Positions 55,344 to 64,000 of a stretch of 64,000 nt of DNA are shown here, in pieces; within the stretch, counting starts at the first letter, position 1; every line of letters begins with the position of its first letter. The DNA is taken from assembly GCA_037952775.1 (NCBI GenBank), contig JBANAY010000004.1, positions 4,650,001 through 4,714,000 of the forward strand, read 5' to 3'. The DNA comes from Clonostachys chloroleuca (taxonomy: Eukaryota; Ascomycota; Sordariomycetes; Hypocreales; Bionectriaceae). Under the pieces are notes generated by a model. The model made no database searches, was not told the origin of the DNA, and saw nothing but the letters and a program-made list of their open reading frames with translations. Position numbers and translations under genes: made by a program.

Positions 55344-55613
55344 CGTTTCTATCGAGTTTACCTACTCATTGATGGTGGGGTAGGGATTTTTTTCTATGTT
55401 ATACAGCCCAATGCGGGGCTTATCGCCGCCGATAAGAGTTTCTTTGGTGGGATATGTGCGGCAACCAAACAGAAGGACAGACGTATTATTTTGCAAGATG
55501 TGAGTAGCGTGCAACCAATTCGGAAGCAGGAAGAAAGTACCATCATTAGAATATTTGGCCATAATGACATTGAAGAGTCTTGAGATCTATCTCCGATTTT
55601 GTAGCTCTTATTC

Positions 55614-57531
55614 TTACATGTGATCATTAGGTCCGTCCATACCTGGGCCAGGACCTCCAGCTCTACCCATCTGGCGCGCCTTCAACAATTCATCACAGAG
55701 CAGCAGGTTAGAAGCGATACCGGAGCTGGACGCCATGCAGTTTCTCAAGACTCTGTACGAGTCGAAGACACCTTCTAGTTCAGGGTCCATTGGTTCGCCG
55801 GTCTCGAGGTTGAGACCAACGATATCACCCTCGTTGTGCTCATCTTGGAGTTGGGCCACTGGAGCTCATGTCAGCAGTTACTCAATAAAATCTTTGAATA
55901 GGGGAGTTACTCACAAACATCCTGGACATCGTGTCCAGCATTGGCAGCCAAGGTCTTGGGAATGACGAGTAGAGCATCAGCGAAAGCCTCAACACCATAT
56001 TTGGCCTTGCCCTTAACACTGTCCTTGAACTCTCCTTTCAGGTGAGTTGCGCAAGCGACCTGGAAGGCACCAGCGCCAGGAACAACACTCTTGTCGACAA
56101 TCATGTTGTAAACACTTCTAAGACCATCCCGTACTGCATCTGTGACTTGTGCAATAGTGTGCGCGTTAGGACCCTTGATCATGAGGGTCACTGACTTGGG
56201 GTCCTTGACCTCTTCCACAAAGGTGTACTTCTCTTCGCCCAAGGTCTGCTCGTAGACAAGACCTGCCCAGCCAAGAACATCTTCTGACAGATCATCAACG
56301 CTGTTCTGGGCAACACCTCCGCAGATGAGTTGCAGACGCTCCATGTTTCTTCTCTTCGCTCTTCGGAGAGCGAGAATACCGTTCTTTGCCAGGACATCCA
56401 GGGAGAGAGGGTCGATACCCTTCTGGTTAATGACGACAAAGTTCTTCTTTCCGTCATTGCCGCAAACCTCCTTCTTCAGTTCGACGATCTTCTTCAGCTT
56501 GGCATCAACGAATCGTCGCTCGCTTTCTACCAACTTATCTCTTTGCTCGGCGCTGCTGTAAAAGAATCCAGAGTTGATTTCCGTCTTCTCGTACTCCAAG
56601 CTCACGTTCATCGTCAGAATGTAACAGTTCTCCAGTCGCTTCGGCATATCCGGATGTCTGGCGCCGTGGTCCAGGGCCAGACCACGGATCAGTTGGGTAT
56701 CGGCGGCAGTGCGGTGCTGCATCTTCATAATCTCAACCATATGCAAATCGGGCTTGGCAGGGGCCTGGTAGATGGCCAGAACAGCATCGACAATATCGGG
56801 GGTAAGCTGAACAGCGAGTGTCGAGTTCAGTTTCGTGGCCAGGGATGTTCGTGCAACGCTGATGAGAAGTTCTCGGTCGACCTCTTTGGCGATCTTGAAG
56901 TCATCGAGGAACTGTAGCAGAGTTAGCCCTCGCACGCCCACGCCGATGTCCATTATCAGCTGCATACCTTCAAAGCCTCCACTTTGGCAATCTCGAAGCC
57001 ATCGGTGATGATTCGGGGGTGAAGTCCCTCAGAAATGTGACGGTCGGCCTGCTTGAGTAGCTCTCCCACCAGCAGGACCACGGAGGTGGTTCCGTCTCCG
57101 CAGATATCATCCTGGGCTGTCGCAGCACGCGCAATCATAACGGCGGTTGGGTTCTGGATTTGCATCTCTCGCAATAGCACATTTCCGTCCTTGGTAAGCT
57201 TGATCTATATCCGCATATGTGAGTAACGAAGTTCGCTGAGGGGTTCCGACTCCCAAGACTGACCTGGCCAGCGCCGTCGACAAGCCTACATGGTGGGTTA
57301 GTAAAGATAACTTCAAAAGAAAATGGACTGTGTCTTCCTACATCTTAATCGTTCCCATAGGGCCCAGGTTGGACTTGAGCACATCTTGCAGGCCCTGGCC
57401 AGCGCTGATGTTGACCTTCAGAGCTTCGCCCCTCCTCTGTTCACGATTAGCTTCGGATTTGCTGAATACCGGCGTTTGGTAGCACGTACTCGGGACTCGG
57501 CCTTGGGGTTGAGAAGCTGTGCGGCGGACAT
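55614..57531 (-). CDS. CCT6: CCT/TRiC chaperonin subunit zeta (Cct6)
   Basis: Six exons: complement(57490..57531), (57342..57436), (57264..57285), (56968..57204), (55915..56911) and (55614..55858), giving 545 residues, the family length. The join [23 protein letters not shown] is correct for the subunit. Exon 3 is only 22 nt and encodes LVDGAGQ. Chaperonin signatures are present: [38 protein letters not shown] and the hydrolysis-associated [10 protein letters not shown] region. The complex folds actin and tubulin in the cytosol. Introns lie between 53 and 60 nt, with one at 57205-57263 (59 nt). The first exon is hidden from simple ORF scans because an unspliced read goes into a stop. Confidence 0.95.
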
Positions 57532-57957
57532 TTTGCTGCTGCTTTCGAGTCCTAATCAAATGGATATATGCGCCGCAGCGGTGTCTGGTTCTCCTGGTGG
57601 GTTATTTCAACCTAGCCTGGTGTCAACTAACATAGGAGATGGTGGGCGGGCGTAGGTGGGCTGCCACTTTTTTTCTGCCCCTCCTCCAGGGCAGGCGGTG
57701 AAGCTTTAGCTATCATCGACATTCCTCAACCTTCTCTCGCATTTCTACGCTAAGCCCCCATTACAATTACTATCCCCTGCGACTGGCTCTTCGGAACCCT
57801 TACCTGGTTTTGAGAAAAAGAAACATAGACCATTACTCATCTTCCTGGCTTATTAACCTTACAATAGGCACATCGTTCATTCATCCATTGACATTTCGTT
57901 CCCTTAAATTGCACTACGTAGTCTCATCCTCACAACGAATACCATTTCGTAAGGTTC
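57532..57957. other. Region between the CCT6 start and the 3' end of the MYND gene
   Basis: About 430 bp upstream of CCT6 (-) that also contains the 3' flank of the DUF4470-MYND gene (its stop is at 57958). The sequence is mixed pyrimidine-rich and A/T-rich. No gene is seen. Confidence 0.5.
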
Positions 57958-60900
57958 TCAAGAGGACTCCTTGCACTCCATACGATGCGTCTTCCAATCC
58001 CGCTTCTGGCACTCAGCCGAGCAATACTTGACCTCCTTGCACCTTTGACATCTCTTCAAAGCGCTTCCGTCGCTGTTCTGTGTCTTGCCACAGAAACGAC
58101 ACCGTTCCTGAGGAGTGGCTATAGACCCTCCTTGCTCGCCAAATGTCGACGTATCAGCTAATTCCTCCACTATAGCTGCAGCAAAAGTTGGGCTGATTGC
58201 CAGACGGACTGCTTCCGTGGCCGCAATCTCCCACTCCGGGATGTTGACGAAGTTTTTGGGCAATTGCCCATTACCACAAGAACACAAGAGTTGTTCACCA
58301 TCTTCAAGACTCAGGGGTATCGTGGCCCCCTTCTTCTTATACTCACACTTGGCGGTATGAGACCATGTCCTGCATCGCTCGACGAATGCCGGGAGGACCT
58401 TCTTCCACAACTGTAATTCTGCATCGTCTACCGTAACAGCGCAGCATTCCAGCCCCTCAAGGACCAGGAGGAATTCTTCGATCCGGTGTGACTCGATTAG
58501 ATCCATGGTGAGTGGAATCACTGCTGCGTCAAGAACCACTGAGGCAGTGTCGCCATCCAGCCGGATTGCGGAAACCACCATAAGGATGTGATTGCCACCT
58601 CTCTCCGGGTGGCTGATGGTAAATAACCCTGTCTGGCCTCCCTGGAGGCCAGATGCCAGCATAAACATCGTGAGAAGCGAGTCTTTGAAATTTGTCCTCG
58701 GGTCAGAAGAAATGCCTGTCCCAGCCCGCCTATCACGAATGTGCCTTTCTCGTGATGAAAATTGGAAGGATGTCAGCGTAGTTAACCAGGACAATTCCTT
58801 CTTTTTATCCACGTCGAGAATAGGAAGCTTGTCAAGGTTGGTATGTGGCATATTTAAAGCAGCCGGCACTCTTGATGACGAAAGGTATGAGGGGAAGACA
58901 AAATCCCCCAGACATTCCGATGACAATGGACTCGCGAATGGAGCGATGATCTCGACATATCCTGAGGTCCTCGCAATGCGTGTCTTAGCCCCTTCCTTGG
59001 AGACAGGTATAGGGAAATGTAGAGGGTAGATGTCGGACTTGTTGTTACCAAAAGCAATGCTTATGGAGAAGGGGCTCGTTTGTTTCAATTCAATGGGAGC
59101 TTTCTCTTTCAGAAGCCTCTTCCCTTTTTCACCTAAGAGGTCAAGATGCCCAACAAGGGATGTAATTTGAGGCTCTGAATCAGTAACATTTGCCTCAAAT
59201 CTCACACTTGTCTCCCCATTCTTTCTAGTAATGGTTTTACCAAGTGGACTTACCCCCACACAATGCCCAGGGTAAGCCGTTTGTCCGGGCAAGTACCTGG
59301 AAATAAGCACCGTCTTCTCATCCTTCAAAGAGGTTTCGAAAATCGACATGCTTGGTCCAAGAACAGGTCCATAAATCAAAGGGTTCTGGCCAGTGGGTAA
59401 AACAGAGAGACCAACAATGGGTATTTCCTTTTCCGCGTTAAATGATGCCGTGGGGATGTAGAACGAAGCAATAAGGGGCGACGAGCCTTCCCAACCAAGA
59501 ACGTCCTGTTCTATCTCAAGGCTGTTCTCATCTGGGTCGCTTGACTTGACGTCACCAAATAGAATGTGAACATCGCTATACAAGTTGTGCCATTCTGATG
59601 ACTTCAGCTCGGCGACAACAGTTGGTGACGCTATTGTCAGCTGTTTTGAACCAGAAAAGAGCTTTCCGAAAGCTTTGCGCGGAATGACCACCGTCACAGA
59701 AACAACCGGAGGGATATAGTCCCACCCTTTTATTCTCAGGAGTTTAGGAATGGTCGCAGGATTAATCAAGATAGACTGATGTCTTTCGACATCGTTCGTG
59801 TGAAGCTGACAACAAAAGTCTTGGAGAAAGTTGCTTGAAAGTGCGAGCGACTCGTCGTTACCAACATCGACTATGAGCTTTTGCAACATTTCACTCCAAT
59901 TAGTGGTCACACGGGACTTGAGATACTTGAGGAAAACTGCAAAGCTACCCCTGTGGAAGCTGGAATAGGCTGCTGATCTCAAGGTTGCCCGTTTACTATC
60001 TTCTCCTCGGAACATCTGCTTATACACGTGCAGGAGGATATTCGCCAGCGGTTTGGCTTCGATTTGAAGACTGCCCCGCTCATCTGGGTGACCGGAGAAT
60101 TGTCCATCTAGTTTCCAGAATATGCAGGCACGGTGCTGAGTCTCTCCAGGCCCCTTCCCATTTTTCGACGTCGACAAAGCAAGAAAAACCTCGTCCACGT
60201 GAGACTCTACCTTTGAATTAGTCCAATATTGGACAGCGGACAGCCCAAGAAGGAGAGATATTGTTACTGCTGGGCCACATAAAAGCTGGTCAAATGCTTC
60301 CTCCTCAGAGCCTTCCTGTTTAAGCAAGAGTTCAGTAAAAACGGCAGACCAAGGCTCATCTTTTAGCAAAGGGGCTGTCGCTGTGAGAATGTTAAGAGCA
60401 CCAAAATGATCTGACAAATTTGAAGTGTCAATCGTGTCAAACCAAGTAGGTGCCTTCTTCGCCTTCCCATAATCTCTTTCATCGAGCTTTAGAGTTCTGC
60501 CATCCCATTGCCGTCGGAAGCAGTTTGCGGATAGAGTACCCAACTTCCCGGAGGACTGAAGGGTATGGCAGAAGGAATAGACATCAGACACGACAAACCG
60601 AAGGGTCAATTTTCCTCGTTTGAGCAACTTCTGAAGGGCTGAGACCCAACTTGAGAATTGGATTTGGGCCGCAACGGCGTATTTTGGTCCCTTGGCTGAA
60701 GTGGCAGTAGGGTTTAACGGTGAGTTGTCGGCCAGTGCTGCATAAGCGGTTGCTAAATGAAATCCTTGGATTGGGTCTGTACCATAGTGAAGAATACCTC
60801 TCCGTGAAAGAAGTGGTGCAAACATGGGGTTAGGGATTTTTTCCGCGGACTGTCTGGGTACTGATGTTCCCTCCTCCCAATATTTCTGATGAGCCTCTGG

Positions 60901-61640
60901 GAGCGTTTTGTATGCCTGCAGTGAGAGGGGAGCAGCCGAGCGGATGCTTGTAAGAATCATTCCATGGCCACCAGTTTGACCTGAGGCTTGGAGCAAGAGA
61001 GACTTGGATTGTTCGATGCCATTTGAAAGACCCTCCAAGCTGCCGTTCCCTTCGGAAATTTTTTTGCAAATACCACGGACATCGTTGACGGTGTCCTGGT
61101 CACAGAACCTAATCACGGAACCGTATGTACTGGCGTTCCAAGAGATTGTAGATTCTAGGAGACGGACGAGGTTGGTGGCCTGGTCTTTGACTACTGCCGC
61201 GGTGGCATCGTTGACATAGAGATGATAGTATATCCCCCAAAGCGATTTTAAAGGCCCTTCATTCCCATCGATAATGAACGAAAGGAGTATAATGTTTCTC
61301 CCTAAAATTGTGTGAGAAAAAGAACTATAGATGGAGAATATGAACAATCGTTCGCAAACCTATTATCTTCTCATCAATGTCGCAGAAAGTGAAGTCCAAG
61401 TTCCTCTCAGCTGGAAATCGTATCAGTTTTGAATTATGAACAGTTTGATCCATGAGTAAAGCACTCACGCAGTCCATCCTCAATATATGCAGTATATAGA
61501 AGATTCCTTAGGTCGCCACAGCCAAGAGACAAGGCCGAGACATCCTGGCCGTGAGGAACTGACCGCGCCAAGTTAATGGCGGGGGTGTTTCCAACAGCAT
61601 AGAAAAAGCTGAAATGGTTAGCGACTGTTGGTGTCAACAT
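57958..61640 (-). CDS. Large protein with N-terminal DUF4470 and C-terminal MYND zinc finger
   Basis: Three exons: complement(61469..61640), complement(61360..61410) and complement(57958..61301), with two introns of 58 nt each, give 1188 residues. I chose the ATG at 61640 (MLTPTVANHFSFFYAVGN) because it starts just before the DUF4470 block. That block is YAVGNTPAINLARSVP, LSLGCGDLRNLLYTAYIE and LDFTFCDIDEKIIGRNI. The C-terminal 45 residues form a MYND finger (CRFCGKTQ, CQRCKEVKYCSAECQKRDWKTHRMEC), a protein-interaction module. The middle 1000 residues are globular with no domain I can name. Fungal proteins pairing DUF4470 with MYND exist; their role is unknown to me. An ATG further upstream (61859) would add an unconserved-looking extension. 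Confidence 0.85.
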
Positions 61641-62660
61641 TTTTCTTGTCGGCGTCTCTTGTGTCAATTGATTGATGCTGCTGTCTAATGGTTCATCGTT
61701 GAAATTTTTTAAAGGCCGAGAGAAAAAGAAAAGTGAAAGATGATAAGACGCCCAATTGTTTGTTTCAAACTCCAGGTGCCTCATAGGGACACCGAGCTCA
61801 GGCAAGTCCGCCTTAGTGGAATGGGCAGGCGCAAGGCGGTGAGATACAGCGCACTGCATACAGTGCAGCCACAGTGAGTTCTAGTAATCCCCTAACACAC
61901 ATGAGTCATCCATCATATTATAAAGGACGGTTATGAACAGACCATTTTCCATATACACTAATTCCACTTCTACTGTTGCTTCGCTACGTAAACTCCTTTA
62001 CATTTATCGAGGTACTTGGCTCCTCACTCGCACTAGAAAGTCTAAATGTAATACGAAGAAGATTTCACAATGCAGTACACTCCAGTGGGATCTTATCAGG
62101 ATACCTTTTCATAGTCGTTCGCGTCACTCGAGTTTTCCCTAACAATTGGATCAGTAGTTGATGAAAGGTGGTTCATATTCTCTATAAAAAGCAAAGACTC
62201 AATCAAAACTCCAGCTGCCCGCTCGAGGGGAGAGTGAAAAGGTCACTGAAGCTCGTGACTCTCCTCCTTCTCGGCTGCTACGCCACGCCTTTGCTTTCCC
62301 ATAAAAATTCAGAAAGTGACCACCAGCATCGAGAACATTCTGATGAGACGGGGTCCTTTGTAATTCCCGTCTAATCCCAAAACACGCAAATCGCAAATAA
62401 TTGTTTCCCCTTTTTTCCAGTTGATACTATACAAACAAATTTGTCGCCAGAAGAAAAAATAACCGCTGTCCCTTTTCAATCAAGGCCTGACGCCGCAAAA
62501 TTATGGCCAGGAACAAAAAACTTCAACCAGAAGATCAGATATAAGTGTCGTAACGTGAGACTCCTTTGCCCAAGAGAGAAAAAAGATATCCAAGCCCAGC
62601 TCTAATTAATCCAGATTAAGTCGGTGTATATTGTTAGCAAGGTTGTCGTGCTGCGATCGC
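61641..62660. other. Intergenic region upstream of the DUF4470-MYND gene
   Basis: About 1 kb between the MYND gene start (-) and the stop of the Swi5/Ace2-type gene (-). A/T-rich stretches near 62390-62640 are probably the 3' UTR of the latter. No gene or RNA is seen. Confidence 0.45.
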
Positions 62661-64000
62661 TCATGAGGTGCCGAAGAAAAGGTCGTCGTTGTCAACAAAC
62701 ATATCGCTCGTGCTGCCAAACTCGTCATCAAACTTGCTGAGCATCAGCATATTGGGATCCCGGTCCAGAGGGACAATTCCTTCATCGTGGCTAAACGACA
62801 AAAGAATGTTCGGATCCTGGTCGCCAAACGGCAGGGGAAGCGTGCCGTCGAGGCTTGCTGAACTCAAGATGCTGCTGCTGGCCGTCAAGGCAGCAACGTC
62901 TTCAGCGCCGCATGATGTGTTGGCTTCGAAGTCGCACAGACGTGCAGGAGGGGGCGATGATGACTGTGAAAGCTCGGGAGGAGTGTTGTAGGTGCTGGCA
63001 ACACTCTTGGATGGTGATACTGCGCGGGAATGGATCTTTTCCATGATGGCTTCTGGTGAGACGTAGGAGTGAGGCGTGTCAACAGAAGGAGATGACATCA
63101 CGTCGTTGGGTATTTGGTTTGTCACCGAAGGCATGAGGGCTGACGAGCTCAAGGCCGTTTGCTGAGGCTGTGAGTCGATTCCCAGGTCGAGCATATCATC
63201 AAGCATATCCAGATCATTGTCCGGAGAATTGGCTGCTGAGCTGTCCGTATACCCCGATTGTGAGGAGACAGAGCTCACAGACAGGTTCTTCCTTCTTTGT
63301 CTCGCCGACTTGGTGGTCCTTTCTTCCATGTCTGGACGGTTCTTCTTTGGGCGGCCGCGCTTTACCACCTTCCTGACAATACCATCAAAAGCACCAATGC
63401 ACATGCCGCGCTGCCTATGCCTAGTCAAGGCGTCGTGTCTGGCAAAGCTGTTTCCACACTCGCAGGGGTATGGCTTGATTCCGGTATGTATCTTGGCATG
63501 GCGCTTCAAATCATGCTGGCGAACGAAGCATTTCTTGCATGTAGGGCATTGATATTGGCGATCGTTCAGATGAGTCTGGACGTGAGACTTGATGTTCTCC
63601 TTACGACCAAACTTCTTGCCACATCCCTCATAAACGCAGGTCCATTTGCCGTCGTTTAAATCAGGTCCGCAGATGAATTGAGCAATGTCATCAGTTGTCA
63701 CTCCGGTCTCGGTCTTAGTCTCTTCAATGTTGATGCTTGCGATGCTAGCAGCGCTAGCAATGCTTGCAAGAGACTCAGTTCGTCGATGGCTCGAGTTACG
63801 GTGGACTGGCGACTGGGAAGGGGCAGCTGAATGGGGAGTGCTTTGGAGGGAGCTGAGTTGAGCACTGTCAAAAGAGGCTGAGAACTGGGCTCTGTGGGGA
63901 GTGCTGGGCGTGGAGCTGTGGACGGATTGCTGGCCACCAATGATGGGACCAGAGACAAGTCCATCAAAGGAAGCTTGCATATTCAGGAACTCTTCCTCGC
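62661..64000 (-). CDS. C2H2 zinc-finger transcription factor, Swi5/Ace2 type (5' end beyond the window)
   Basis: The frame is open from the stop at 62661 to the right edge. An internal Met lies at 63980, but in-frame codons upstream (EEEFLN) suggest the gene continues past 64000, so this is a partial gene. Three C2H2 fingers occur in order: WTCVYEGCGKKFGRKENIKSH, YQCPTCKKCFVRQHDLKRH and YPCECGNSFARHDALTRHRQR. A basic patch (KVVKRGRPKKNRP) follows. The spacing and finger sequences match the Swi5/Ace2 group, which in yeast activates late-mitotic and daughter-cell genes for septum breakdown and wall remodelling. The flanks are Ser/Pro-rich and disordered. The C-terminal 200 residues are acidic (DDEFGSTSDMFVDNDDLFFG), as in an activation region. 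Confidence 0.88.
   Translation of the reverse strand, partial: EEEFLNMQASFDGLVSGPIIGGQQSVHSSTPSTPHRAQFSASFDSAQLSSLQSTPHSAAPSQSPVHRNSSHRRTESLASIASAASIASINIEETKTETGVTTDDIAQFICGPDLNDGKWTCVYEGCGKKFGRKENIKSHVQTHLNDRQYQCPTCKKCFVRQHDLKRHAKIHTGIKPYPCECGNSFARHDALTRHRQRGMCIGAFDGIVRKVVKRGRPKKNRPDMEERTTKSARQRRKNLSVSSVSSQSGYTDSSAANSPDNDLDMLDDMLDLGIDSQPQQTALSSSALMPSVTNQIPNDVMSSPSVDTPHSYVSPEAIMEKIHSRAVSPSKSVASTYNTPPELSQSSSPPPARLCDFEANTSCGAEDVAALTASSSILSSASLDGTLPLPFGDQDPNILLSFSHDEGIVPLDRDPNMLMLSKFDDEFGSTSDMFVDNDDLFFGTS

Noticed and set aside
1..64000. tRNA or rRNA genes
   Set aside because: I looked by eye for the T-arm consensus (ggttcgaatc-like) on both strands and found no candidate with matching acceptor arms. 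A dedicated scan could still find one.

Overview
The window is nuclear DNA of a filamentous ascomycete (Pezizomycotina). I infer this from short GT-AG introns, mostly about 50 to 90 nt, with CTAAC-like branch sites; from density (25 protein genes in 64 kb, on both strands); and from gene content: a Fig1 mating/calcium protein, a Bck1-type MAPKKK with SAM-like and RBD-like regions, an earless AP-1 beta subunit, an EGH1-type GH5 glycosidase and Swi5/Ace2 zinc fingers. I cannot name the species. I saw no tRNA, rRNA, transposon or CRISPR array.

Layout. 0-10 kb: secreted mucin-like protein with a CBM19-like chitin-binding domain (+), protein tyrosine phosphatase (-), mitochondrial RCC1-repeat protein Fmp25 (-). 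10-22 kb: COG3 (+), tandem-domain GFA protein (+), Ymc-type mitochondrial carrier (+), RINT1/Tip20 tether (-), FIG1 (+). 22-37 kb: GH47 alpha-mannosidase with long low-complexity inserts (-), BCK1 MAPKKK (-), EGH1-like GH5 (-), single-domain GFA protein (+). 37-49 kb: SKI3 (+), RMI1 (-), VPS51 (+), NIF3 (-), BolA2-type protein (+), AP-1 beta/APL2 (-). 49-64 kb: a 52-residue single-pass membrane protein spread over three tiny exons (+), DNA ligase I (-), eIF3k (+), TSR4/PDCD2-like (-), CCT6 (-), a DUF4470-MYND protein (-), and the 3' part of a Swi5/Ace2-type regulator (-) running off the right edge.

Functional links. Four genes belong to Golgi/endosome traffic: COG3 (COG), RINT1 (Dsl1/NRZ), VPS51 (GARP) and AP-1 beta; the first three are subunits of three different CATCHR-type tethering complexes within about 34 kb. 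BCK1 (cell-wall integrity), FIG1 (mating, calcium), the CBM19-like protein and the GH47 mannosidase relate to the cell surface and secretion. LIG1 and RMI1 serve genome maintenance. I see no metabolic cluster or clear novel system.

The most actionable observation is that four conserved genes (FMP25, RMI1, VPS51, AP-1 beta) each carry one reading-frame break. Each is repaired by adding a single base, and three of the four lie at 5-6 base homopolymers. This points to sequence-accuracy errors rather than four independent pseudogenes, and automated annotation will truncate these genes. Other points are a hidden three-exon small gene with an intron directly after the ATG, a 22-nt exon in CCT6, and a possible 34-nt intron in RINT1. 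Exon borders were assigned by eye from splice motifs, reading phase and remembered family conservation; no alignment was run.
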